A DNA stretch of 12,481 bases, from positions 1-12,481 of the forward strand of contig JAZOLP010000169.1 of assembly GCA_045653225.1 (NCBI GenBank). Direction: 5' to 3'. The notes under the pieces are model-generated. The model was not told the DNA's origin. It made no database searches and was given only the letters and a program-made list of their open reading frames with translations. The stretch comes from UBA1737 sp045653225 (lineage in GTDB: Bacteria; Bacillota_I; Bacilli_A; ML615J-28; CAG-313). This document shows, in pieces, positions 1-7,760 of this stretch (its first letter is position 1; each line of letters opens with the position of its first letter). Made by a program: the position numbers and the translations under genes.

Positions 1-114
1 CTTTTTCCTTTTAATACTTTTTTTGTGTAATTATAAAAATAATAACTATTTGAAACATTTTAATCAAACTTTTTTTTAAATAACACATTAAGATATATGT
101 TAATATAAAATAAT
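1..114 (-). other. AT-rich intergenic region, possible leader of the next gene
   Basis: No open frame of note is visible here. Read on the minus strand, a TATAAT lies at 30-35, but no convincing -35 stands 16-18 bases upstream (the best is TGTTTC-like near 52-57). A purine run AAGGAAAAAG at 1-10 resembles a ribosome-binding site for a minus-strand gene starting just left of the window. This could be the promoter and leader of the next gene downstream of the EF-G paralogue, but the window stops before any start codon can be seen. Confidence 0.35.
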
Positions 115-139
115 AAAGCCCCTATAAGATAGGGGCTTT
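101..139 (-). terminator. Intrinsic terminator of the EF-G paralogue gene
   Basis: A perfect 11-bp inverted repeat, AAAGCCCCTAT (115-125) and ATAGGGGCTTT (129-139), has a 3-nt loop. It begins 6 bases after the stop codon at 146-148. On the minus strand the stem is followed by an AT-rich tract containing TTT and TTTT runs (down to about 101), weaker than an ideal U-tract. The stem is the most GC-rich element of this spacer. The plus strand also has a T4 after the stem, so it may work in both directions. Confidence 0.85.
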
Positions 140-145
140 TAGTTA

Positions 146-2221
146 TTAATTAGTTTTGTTTTCTGCAACAATCTTCTTAATTTGATCTTCAGGAGTGATA
201 TCGTAACGTAAGAATTTTCTTTCAAAACGGCCACTAGCTTGAGTCATAGTCTTAAGTTCAGTAGCATATTTAGCGATTTCTGATTCAGGAACTTCTGCTG
301 TAACAACAGTCTTTCCACCACCAATTTCTTCTTGACCTAAGATTCTACCACGACGTTTAGACATATCACCCATTACTGTACCAACGTGTTCTGTCTTAAC
401 AGTAATATTTAATTCCATAATTGGTTCTAAGATAGTTGGTTTAACTTCTTTAATTGCTGCTTGCCAAGCAAGACTTGCTGCAAGTACAAATGATAATTCA
501 TTACTATCTACTGGATGATATGAACCATCAACAAGTGTTGCTTTAACACCAATTACTGGGAATCCAGCAAGAGGACCTTTTTCAAGTGCTTTTTGAAGAC
601 CTTTTTCAACAGCTGGGAAATAGTTCTTAGGAACAGCCCCACCAAATACTTCTTCATGGAATTCGAATGGTTCTTGAGAAGGTTCAAATTTAATCCAAAC
701 ATCACCAAATTGTCCAGCACCACCAGATTGTTTCTTATGACGACCTTGAACACCTTTGTCACCAGTTGTTCTACCACGAATAGTTTCACGATAAACTACT
801 TTTGGATCTTCTTGTTCAACTTCAACTTTAAAGATGTTCTTTAATTTATCAATAATATAACCAATATGTAATACACCTTGACCACCAATTAATAATTGAG
901 CAGTTTCAGGGTTACGTTTAAATTCGAATGTTGGATCTTCTTGTTTAATCTTTGTAAGTGCAGAAGAGATCTTTTCTTCATCTTGTTTATTCTTTGGTTT
1001 GATTGCTACATAATAAATTGGAGTAGCATATTCTGGTTTATCAAATACAACTGGAGATTTCTTATCACATAATGTATAACCAATTTCAAGTTCAGAAAGT
1101 TTTGCTACAGCAATAATATCACCTGCATATGCAGCATCAATAGGAAGTTGTGTTTTACCCATTAATGAGAAAATTTGAGGTAATTTAACTGTTTGGTCAA
1201 TATTAGGGATATATACATCCATACCTGTTTTAATAACACCTGAATAAATTTTAAATAAACTAATTGTACCTACGAATGGGTCAACAATAGTTTTAAATAC
1301 ATATGCAGCTAATGGTTCAGAATCTTTAGTTGGTTTTAAAACTTCTTGATCACTATTAGGAAGATGACCAGCTTTAGGTTTTAAATCATCTGGACATGGA
1401 TTATAGTCAATAATCATGTTAAGAAGTGTTGCAATACCAATATTTTTAACAGCAGAACCACAAATAACTGGATAAACTTCACCAGCTAATACAGCTGTTC
1501 TTAAACCTGTTTTAACTTCTTCTAATTCTAGAGGTTCACCAGCAAAGTATTTTTCCATTAATTCTTCACTAGTTTCAGCAACTGCTTCACACATCCATTC
1601 ATATAATTCTTGAACTTTGTCTTTCTTATCATCATAGATTTCGCCATCAACACAAATTCCATCACGATATAATCTAGCTTTACCTTCAGCAACAAGAGCA
1701 AAACCATCAAATTTTTCTTGTTTTCCAAGTGGATATGCAAATGGTGCAACTCTCTTACCAAATTTTTCTTTTAATTCTTCGATTAATTCTTCATACTTAA
1801 TATTTTCTTTGTCCATTTTATTAACAAAGATTAAAGTTGGAATATTATGTTTTCTTAGTTCTTCCCATGCACGTTCTGTACCAGGTTCAACACCAGCACC
1901 TGCATCGATAACTAAAACAGCACCTTTAACAACTGATAATACATTCTCAACTTCACCAATCATTTCTTCACTTCCTGGTACATCTAAGAAATTAATCTTA
2001 TGACCATTCCATTCTACAGGAATAAGTGCAGATTGTAAAGATGTTTGACGAGCTTGTTCTTCAACAGTATAGTCACTTACTGTATTTTTCTTTTCAACTT
2101 CACCTTTCTTATCAATAGCACCTGCAAGGTATAAAGCTGCTTCAGCAATAGTAGTTTTACCGCAGTCCATATGTCCTAGTATAGCAACATTTCTAATCGC
2201 TTTTGAATGATATTCTCTCAT
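146..2221 (-). CDS. fusA2: Elongation factor G-like translational GTPase (FusA2-type paralogue)
   Basis: The product has 691 residues, the normal EF-G length, with domains I-V in order. The P-loop GHMDCGKTT is at residues 16-24 and NKMD (G4) at 134-137. The G5-like CGSAVKN follows, then domain II, and a domain IV carrying GQFGDV and HPVDSNE motifs. Switch regions depart from canonical EF-G: RGIT is replaced by RQTS (Ser61 at the Mg-binding Thr position), and DTPGH is replaced by DVPGS (residues 80-84), so the catalytic histidine is absent. FusA2-type proteins of Firmicutes, as I recall them, also lack it (PGY). Canonical EF-G moves tRNAs and mRNA on the ribosome with GTP hydrolysis; this paralogue probably acts on the ribosome too, but its exact job is unknown. 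The ATG at 2219-2221 follows an excellent AAGGAGG (2231-2237) at 9-nt spacing. The gene is monocistronic, with its own promoter, operator-like site and terminator. It is not beside ribosomal protein genes, as ordinary fusA usually is. Confidence 0.95.
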   Translation of the reverse strand: MREYHSKAIRNVAILGHMDCGKTTIAEAALYLAGAIDKKGEVEKKNTVSDYTVEEQARQTSLQSALIPVEWNGHKINFLDVPGSEEMIGEVENVLSVVKGAVLVIDAGAGVEPGTERAWEELRKHNIPTLIFVNKMDKENIKYEELIEELKEKFGKRVAPFAYPLGKQEKFDGFALVAEGKARLYRDGICVDGEIYDDKKDKVQELYEWMCEAVAETSEELMEKYFAGEPLELEEVKTGLRTAVLAGEVYPVICGSAVKNIGIATLLNMIIDYNPCPDDLKPKAGHLPNSDQEVLKPTKDSEPLAAYVFKTIVDPFVGTISLFKIYSGVIKTGMDVYIPNIDQTVKLPQIFSLMGKTQLPIDAAYAGDIIAVAKLSELEIGYTLCDKKSPVVFDKPEYATPIYYVAIKPKNKQDEEKISSALTKIKQEDPTFEFKRNPETAQLLIGGQGVLHIGYIIDKLKNIFKVEVEQEDPKVVYRETIRGRTTGDKGVQGRHKKQSGGAGQFGDVWIKFEPSQEPFEFHEEVFGGAVPKNYFPAVEKGLQKALEKGPLAGFPVIGVKATLVDGSYHPVDSNELSFVLAASLAWQAAIKEVKPTILEPIMELNITVKTEHVGTVMGDMSKRRGRILGQEEIGGGKTVVTAEVPESEIAKYATELKTMTQASGRFERKFLRYDITPEDQIKKIVAENKTN

Positions 2222-2246
2222 TTATAATGTCCTCCTTGAATATTTC

Positions 2247-2260
2247 AGTAAACGTTTTCA
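2247..2260 (-). promoter_or_regulatory. Candidate CcpA cre operator at the EF-G paralogue promoter
   Basis: The minus strand reads TGAAAACGTTTACT. Against the Bacillus cre consensus TGWAANCGNTNWCA it matches 13 of 14 positions, failing only at the last base. The plus strand also matches 13 of 14, as expected of a pseudo-palindrome centred on CG at 2253/2254. It starts 3-8 bases downstream of the -10 hexamer, so it covers or directly follows the predicted transcription start, a position where a bound LacI-family repressor would block initiation. Whether the regulator is CcpA or another LacI-family protein cannot be told from here. Confidence 0.6.
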
Positions 2261-2262
2261 CT

Positions 2263-2296
2263 ATTATATTATACTATAAAAGTTATAAAATAACAA
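2263..2296 (-). promoter_or_regulatory. Sigma-A-type promoter of the EF-G paralogue gene
   Basis: The -35 is TTGTTA (2291-2296, four of six consensus bases), followed by a 17-bp spacer and a perfect TATAAT (2268-2273). A second overlapping TATAAT lies at 2263-2268. The predicted start is near 2261, giving an untranslated leader of about 40 bases with the cre-like site at its beginning. Confidence 0.75.
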
Positions 2297-2320
2297 GAAA
2301 AGTTATAATTTTTATTTAAT

Positions 2321-2354
2321 AAGAAAAAAGACTTCTAACATTTAGTTAGAAGTC
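2321..2354 (-). terminator. Intrinsic terminator of the tandem ABC transporter unit
   Basis: A perfect 10-bp stem, GACTTCTAAC (2330-2339) and GTTAGAAGTC (2345-2354), has a 5-nt loop. On the minus strand it is followed by TTTTTTCTT. It lies 7 bases after the TAG stop at 2362-2364, and 34 bases before the -35 of the next promoter. Confidence 0.9.
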
Positions 2355-2361
2355 ATAAAAA

Positions 2362-4953
2362 CTATTTTTTATTACCTTTTAAAATATTTAACGGTTTTAA
2401 AGTTCTTAAATATATTAATGGAATCGTTGAAGAAATAATTGTACCAACAAATACAAGAGTCAAATCGATAGAAATAATCTTTGGATAAGTAGCGATTATA
2501 TCTAAATTAAAAATCTTAATTGTCATAAAATCTTCGAATGCACCAATTAATAAATAATTACTAAAGCTAGATAAAACAATAATACCTAAAACTGATGTAA
2601 CAATTGTAAGTGATCCAACTAAACAAATTTGAGCCATAAAGATAATTGACACATTATAATTTTTTGTACCTAAAGCTTTTAAAACACCTATTTCATATAT
2701 ATTACGTTTTATACTATTAACACCATATAAAATAATATAAACCAAACTTGCGACAATTAATAAACAAATTATTAAATAACAAAAGCCTCTAAATAATTCT
2801 ATAATTGTATTTACTACTGGAACTACTGTCGTATCAAGTGTAAAGATTAAATGTCCTCTTTCACTGGCTACATCATATACAATATCTAAATCATCCATAT
2901 TATCAAAATATAAACTATATGGAACAACTTGTCCAATTTGTAAATTACGCAATGTTTTTGTATTAACATAAGTTGTAGAATATACAGCTTTAATAGTTAG
3001 TTCTCTTTCAAAAATTAACTCACTATCACTAGAAATATCTGCATATCTTTTAACAGTCATTTTATGAGGTTTGAAAGTTGTTCTATTAGCATCATTATAT
3101 TCTTCACCAAATAAAGATTGATATAGCGAATACGATAAAACAATTTCATCATCTTGTAATTTAAAACTATTATTTGTATCTTTATGAATATAAATAAATC
3201 CATCATAGAATGAAGTAGTCTTATCACTTTCTGCATAAAAGTTTGTAAATGTAATTGACGTAGTATTTGCTTTAAAAATATTATTATAAAAGTCTTTACT
3301 ATCGCAGATCGCATAAGATAAGCTTAAATAATCTTGAACTTCTTGTAAGAATTTAGCGTGTTCTTCTTCTTTAAAATATAAATCAATATAATCATCTTGA
3401 GACATTTTATTAACATCCGCAAGTTTTCCATGTTCAATTACATTTGGATATCTTTCTTTGTAACGAGTATCAATAATCGCACAAATAAATCTATCATATT
3501 TATCTAATACATCATCATAATTATGAAGAGCACTAGATGAATAATTAATCATACTATCCGCAATATAATCAGTAATAATAATTTTAGAATCAATTTTATC
3601 TAAAGACCCCGCAATAACATTTAGTTCATTGTCTTGACCATATAAGTTTAATAAAAACTCCATATCACAACAAATAGTGCCTGTTGTTTCTTTAACATAA
3701 TTATAATCAAACATTGAGGCAAATCTAGTAGTTCTATTACTTGCAAGATAACCCATACCTAATGAGAAACAATAATTATATACTGTATATATATTTCCAT
3801 TATACCCTTTTTCATAATAAGCATTAATATCTTCTTCAGTTATCGCATGAATATATGAAGTAGATAAAGTACCTTGGGCTGTTTGTTCTGTCAAATCAAC
3901 AACTCTTAAAGCTTCATCTTCTTTTGGCATAACCATTGATTTATTTCCATCAAATAAAACAAATACTTGAAATATATATAATAAACTTATAAATAGTGTT
4001 AACATAAATATAGTATATGGAACACCATGTTTATTTTTTCTAAAAAACATTGATGAAAGTTTAACGGAATTTTTAAAAGTTAAATTTGATGAAGAAAGAT
4101 TCACTTCTTTAGTTTCTTCATAAATATTTGTACTTTCTTTAAAACCACCATAATCTTGTCTTATTTCAATAGGGTGATCTTTTACTAAAAGATTAAGACT
4201 ATCAACTTCTTTTTTAGATAAATCTTTATGATGTGGAAGAATTACATATTCATCTGTTTCATAATATTTATTTTCATATGATAGATCCATTGTTTTATCA
4301 GAAAGAATTTCACCATCAAATAATTCAATTATACGATCAGCATATTTTTCAGCATCTTCTAAGTTATGAGAAACAATTACAACTAATTTTTCTAAAGATT
4401 GTTTTTTCAAAAAGTTTAGAATTTGTTCAGAAGTTAGATAATCTAAATTACCAGTAGGTTCATCACATAACAACATACGTGGATTTTTTACTAAAGCTCT
4501 TGCGATAGCAACTCTTTGTTTTTGTCCACCTGATAATTCGTTAGGATATTTATCTTCTACGCCTTCTAAATCAACTAATTTTAACGCATCAGCTATTAAA
4601 GACTCATCTTCAATTCCTGAAATATTTAACGCAAGACCAATGTTTTCAGAAATTGTGAATTCATCTAATAATAAGAAATCTTGGAAAACAAACCCAATAT
4701 AAGAACTACGATATTCTTCTAAAGTACTAAACGAACAATTCTTTAAATTTAGGCCATCTACAATAATTTCACCAGAAGTAATATTATCTAATGTTCCAAG
4801 CATATTAAGTAAAGTACTTTTACCACTACCACTTTTACCTACAACAAATACCATTCCAGTACTTGGTAAGGTAAGTGTTAAATTATTAATTGCGGTACAA
4901 GTTTGATTACGTGATGATTTATATTCTTTTGTTAAATTCTTAATTTCAATCAT
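2362..4953 (-). CDS. ABC transporter, ATPase-FtsX permease fusion (second of tandem pair)
   Basis: The 863-residue protein has an N-terminal ABC ATPase: Walker A GKSGSGKST at 39-47, Q-loop Gln91, signature LSGGQ at 140-144, Walker B with Asp164-Glu165, and H-loop His196. A cytoplasmic linker of about 110 residues precedes one membrane helix (about 313-333). An external domain of about 385 residues follows, then three C-terminal helices (about 720-745, 770-795, 828-850). The FtsX-type motif KRNIYEIGVLKALGT lies between the second and third. This is the four-helix MacB/FtsX architecture, in which ATP hydrolysis in the cytoplasm drives movement of the external domain; many relatives do not carry substrate through a pore. 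Substrate is unknown. It starts 8 bases after its paralogue's stop, with AGGTGG overlapping that stop (4958-4963), suggesting translational coupling. A homodimer or a heterodimer with the paralogue is possible. Confidence 0.92.
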   Translation of the reverse strand: MIEIKNLTKEYKSSRNQTCTAINNLTLTLPSTGMVFVVGKSGSGKSTLLNMLGTLDNITSGEIIVDGLNLKNCSFSTLEEYRSSYIGFVFQDFLLLDEFTISENIGLALNISGIEDESLIADALKLVDLEGVEDKYPNELSGGQKQRVAIARALVKNPRMLLCDEPTGNLDYLTSEQILNFLKKQSLEKLVVIVSHNLEDAEKYADRIIELFDGEILSDKTMDLSYENKYYETDEYVILPHHKDLSKKEVDSLNLLVKDHPIEIRQDYGGFKESTNIYEETKEVNLSSSNLTFKNSVKLSSMFFRKNKHGVPYTIFMLTLFISLLYIFQVFVLFDGNKSMVMPKEDEALRVVDLTEQTAQGTLSTSYIHAITEEDINAYYEKGYNGNIYTVYNYCFSLGMGYLASNRTTRFASMFDYNYVKETTGTICCDMEFLLNLYGQDNELNVIAGSLDKIDSKIIITDYIADSMINYSSSALHNYDDVLDKYDRFICAIIDTRYKERYPNVIEHGKLADVNKMSQDDYIDLYFKEEEHAKFLQEVQDYLSLSYAICDSKDFYNNIFKANTTSITFTNFYAESDKTTSFYDGFIYIHKDTNNSFKLQDDEIVLSYSLYQSLFGEEYNDANRTTFKPHKMTVKRYADISSDSELIFERELTIKAVYSTTYVNTKTLRNLQIGQVVPYSLYFDNMDDLDIVYDVASERGHLIFTLDTTVVPVVNTIIELFRGFCYLIICLLIVASLVYIILYGVNSIKRNIYEIGVLKALGTKNYNVSIIFMAQICLVGSLTIVTSVLGIIVLSSFSNYLLIGAFEDFMTIKIFNLDIIATYPKIISIDLTLVFVGTIISSTIPLIYLRTLKPLNILKGNKK

Positions 4954-4961
4954 CTTACCAC

Positions 4962-7583
4962 CTACTCTTTCGCACGAATAATATCATTTGGTTTGATTCT
5001 AAGTAACATTACTTGAGGAATAATAAATGATATTAAACAAATAACAAACGTCCAAAATAAATCTTGTACAACAATTGAAGGCATATAAGCAATTAATCTA
5101 AGTTCAAAAAACGTAGTGTTTAAGATTCTTTCAAATGCACCAACTAATACACCATTAGCAAGATAAGTACCAACAAAAATACCAACATTAGATACAATAC
5201 ATATAGAAATACAAGTAATTAAAGATTGTCTTGCAAAAATTCTAATAATGTCTAAATTAGATGTACCTATAGCTTTTAATACCCCTATTTCATATTTATT
5301 ACGTTTAACACTTGAAATACCTACATTTAATATAAATACAATACATAATAATAAGAATAAAATTTCAATGAAATAGAAAAATTTTCCAAATACTTCTAAT
5401 ACATGATTAATCGTAGATAGTTTAGTAGCATCAGGAGAACATACAACATAACCCAATTGAGTTGCGGTGAAAATAGATGTACTAATATCGTTATGATTAT
5501 CTAAGTAAATTCCATAAGGTACAACATCAAATTCTCTTAAATCCATATTTTCATCTAAATTAATAAGCGTATTAGTCGACTTGACAGAAACAACTTTGAA
5601 TTCTTTTTCATATACTAAATGCTTATTACCAAAGTTTTTATATAATTTAAGCTTAACAGTTAAAGAACCACTTTTATATGAACTTTGATCAAGATGTGGA
5701 AATAGCTGTGAAACAGTTTGCGTAGCTAGAATAATCTCATCATGTGCTAGATTTTTATTATACTGAGTATGATTATACATAATAACAGTTTCAGTTTTTG
5801 CAGAGTGATTATCACTAAGCTCTAAATATGTAGTACCAGTTCTTACCCAAGTACGATATTCAGTAGTCTTAGTTGATTCTACATATTCTTTTTCAAATGA
5901 ATAACCATAACCTAAGAAATTCATTGCATCAACAACAAAGGCAGAAAATTCTTCACTTTGTCTTAATTTCTTTGTATCAATCTTATTATTTGGATTATTT
6001 AAAATCTCATTGAAACAAGAAATTAAATAATCATGTTTTTCTTCATAATTTGTATCAACTATACCGTTAATATACCCATATGATAACTTATTATAAACAT
6101 AATCACCTAGTAAGTTTTCATATGGTGTATCTTTTGGTAAACGTTTATAAAAAATAATTGAATCTGCTACATAGTCAGTAATAATAATACCATAAGGTTT
6201 TGGATTATCACTTAAAGCTAAATAATTTAATTGTTTTTCACCATTATTTATAACACCATAAATAGATGTTAAAAACTCTTCATCGCAATTTATAACACCA
6301 TAAGTTTCTTTTAAATAAAAGTTATTAATATTTTGTAATGGTGTAAGCTTACCTTTTTTCTCAATGGAATTAGTATAAGATAATAGAGGTATACGATGAG
6401 AATACTTTTTATAAATATTACCTTCGAAACCATTTTCATAAAACTTTTCAATCTCTTCATCATATACAACATTTAAAGCACCAATACCAAATCCATCAGT
6501 TCCTTCTTCTCCTTTTTGAAGAGGAACGCTATAAACATCATGTTTAGTTAAACTCTTAGATAACTCTGAATTAGCATCAAAACTTAAAAATGATTGGAAT
6601 ATTGCAAAACAAGAAAGTAATACTGCCGCAATAAACACACTAAAGAAAAGACTCCAACCTTTACCTTTAAAAAATGATTTAAATAATCTCTTAGAGGTTT
6701 TTCTAGAAACATATGAACTATTAATGATAAAAGGTTCTTTATCAATTACTTCAACTTTAGATTCAATAAATCTATTACCAATTTGTTTAAAACTTAAATT
6801 ACGATTTTCTTTTATTTCATCATTAATCATAACTAACTCTTCAGAAGTTAAATCACGATAATGAGGAATATAAACAACATCGTTTTCAATCTTAAAATCA
6901 TTAGAATAATTTGAAGTTCTACTTCTATCTCGAATAACTTTACCATCACATAATTCAATAATACGGTCTGCGTAATTGTTTGCTTCAACCATATTATGAG
7001 ATACTACTAATACTAGTTTATCTTTTGAAATTTCTTTTAATAAATCTAATATTTGTTTGGAAGTATTTTTATCTAAGTTGCCTGTTGGTTCATCACATAA
7101 AATTAACGGTGCATCTTTTACTAAAGCACGAGCAACCGCAATTCTTTGTTTTTGACCACCTGATAATTCAGATGGATAACGATTTACATATTCTTCTAGT
7201 TCTACTACTTTTAATATTTTTTCTACTTTTTCATCATCTTCTTGATTACAAATATCAAGTGCAAGATTAATATTTTGTTTTACAGTAAATGAATCTAATA
7301 CATGATAATCTTGGAAAATAAAACCTACATAAGAACTACGGTACTTAGTTAAATTAGTTTGACTAAATGAACTTATTTCATTACCATCAACAACTATATT
7401 TCCACTTGTTAGATTATCTAATCCACCAATTAAATTAAGTAATGTACTTTTACCACTTCCACTTTTACCAATGATAAATATCATTCCATTATCAGGTAAG
7501 ATAAGGGATAAATCGTCTACTGCTTTACATGTTGTCCTGTTATTAACTGTATAAATTTTTGTTACGTTTTTTAATTCAATCAT
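4962..7583 (-). CDS. ABC transporter, ATPase-FtsX permease fusion (first of tandem pair)
   Basis: The 873-residue product is colinear with the next gene's product: Walker A at 39-47, Gln91, LSGGQ at 140-144, Asp164-Glu165 and His196 fall at identical residue numbers. Membrane helices lie near 311-333, 732-756, 786-810 and 837-860, with KRNKYEIGVLKAIGT after the second. The external segment (about 334-730) shares the phrase IITDYxADSxI and the GNIY and TxGxIxCDxEFL patterns with the paralogue, but otherwise diverges strongly. Family and topology indicate a MacB/FtsX-like mechanotransmission transporter at the cell membrane; substrate cannot be assigned. No two-component genes adjoin, so nothing here specifically suggests a Bce-type antibiotic-sensing module. 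The ATG at 7581-7583 has only a modest AAAGG (7593-7597). A structured leader and strong promoter lie upstream. Confidence 0.92.
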   Translation of the reverse strand: MIELKNVTKIYTVNNRTTCKAVDDLSLILPDNGMIFIIGKSGSGKSTLLNLIGGLDNLTSGNIVVDGNEISSFSQTNLTKYRSSYVGFIFQDYHVLDSFTVKQNINLALDICNQEDDEKVEKILKVVELEEYVNRYPSELSGGQKQRIAVARALVKDAPLILCDEPTGNLDKNTSKQILDLLKEISKDKLVLVVSHNMVEANNYADRIIELCDGKVIRDRSRTSNYSNDFKIENDVVYIPHYRDLTSEELVMINDEIKENRNLSFKQIGNRFIESKVEVIDKEPFIINSSYVSRKTSKRLFKSFFKGKGWSLFFSVFIAAVLLSCFAIFQSFLSFDANSELSKSLTKHDVYSVPLQKGEEGTDGFGIGALNVVYDEEIEKFYENGFEGNIYKKYSHRIPLLSYTNSIEKKGKLTPLQNINNFYLKETYGVINCDEEFLTSIYGVINNGEKQLNYLALSDNPKPYGIIITDYVADSIIFYKRLPKDTPYENLLGDYVYNKLSYGYINGIVDTNYEEKHDYLISCFNEILNNPNNKIDTKKLRQSEEFSAFVVDAMNFLGYGYSFEKEYVESTKTTEYRTWVRTGTTYLELSDNHSAKTETVIMYNHTQYNKNLAHDEIILATQTVSQLFPHLDQSSYKSGSLTVKLKLYKNFGNKHLVYEKEFKVVSVKSTNTLINLDENMDLREFDVVPYGIYLDNHNDISTSIFTATQLGYVVCSPDATKLSTINHVLEVFGKFFYFIEILFLLLCIVFILNVGISSVKRNKYEIGVLKAIGTSNLDIIRIFARQSLITCISICIVSNVGIFVGTYLANGVLVGAFERILNTTFFELRLIAYMPSIVVQDLFWTFVICLISFIIPQVMLLRIKPNDIIRAKE

Positions 7584-7717
7584 TTTTTAAAACCTTTAAA
7601 TTTAAAATCACTTAGTATATCTACTAATCACATCAAAAATAAAAATCTAGTATTTTTATACTAGATTTTCTACATGCTAAAGCATTTTAACAAGTATAAA
7701 AATCAACTATTTACTAT
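7584..7717 (-). promoter_or_regulatory. Structured leader of the ABC transporter unit, candidate attenuator
   Basis: From the predicted start near 7717 to the ATG, the leader holds no good open frame. In RNA order it contains TATACT (7693-7698), a small ATGC/GCAT hairpin (7674-7685), the terminator-like hairpin (7642-7669), and a third hairpin TTAGTA-GATA-TACTAA (7612-7627). TATACT can pair with AGTATA (7657-7662) in the terminator's first arm. TAGTA (7622-7626) can pair with TACTA (7648-7652) in its second arm. Either pairing would break the terminator. I recognise no known riboswitch or T-box core. Attenuation is inferred from order and pairing only. Confidence 0.45.
7631..7669 (-). terminator. 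Intrinsic terminator hairpin inside the ABC transporter leader
   Basis: A perfect 12-bp stem (7642-7653 with 7658-7669) and a 4-nt loop are followed on the minus strand by a T-rich tract, TTTTTATTTTT running through the stem end. It could end transcripts from the kinase gene, but it lies downstream of the strong promoter at 7724-7752. It would therefore also stop transcripts headed for the ABC genes unless it is bypassed. The stem is AT-rich, so its strength is uncertain. Confidence 0.75.
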
Positions 7718-7723
7718 AATTAA

Positions 7724-7752
7724 ATTATACCATAAAATGACTTATTTGTAAA
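7724..7752 (-). promoter_or_regulatory. Strong extended -10 promoter of the ABC transporter unit
   Basis: TTTACA (7747-7752, five of six), exactly 17 bp, then TATAAT (7724-7729) preceded by TGG (7730-7732), forming an extended -10. It starts 8 bases after the kinase stop codon. The predicted transcription start is near 7717. Confidence 0.8.
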
Positions 7753-7760
7753 ACAAAACA

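Noticed and set aside
593..844. Plus-strand open frame opposite the EF-G gene, and similar frames at 1809-2003, 4233-4457, 6980-7270 and 10741-10971
   Set aside because: They mirror the coding strand of clear genes, have no matching motifs or ribosome sites, and have low-complexity compositions typical of antisense readings.
7602..7642. Alternative promoter with TATACT at 7614-7619 downstream of the leader hairpin
   Set aside because: The hexamer at 17 bp is a poor -35 (TTATTT) and lies within the terminator tail; the TTTACA/TGGTATAAT pair upstream is far better. It remains the main rival to the attenuation idea.
7677..7706. Leader peptide from TTG (9 codons to TAG) or from the internal ATG in the ABC leader
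   Set aside because: Neither has a ribosome-binding site, and the TTG lies only about 11 bases from the predicted transcription start. The peptide shows no run of repeated codons.
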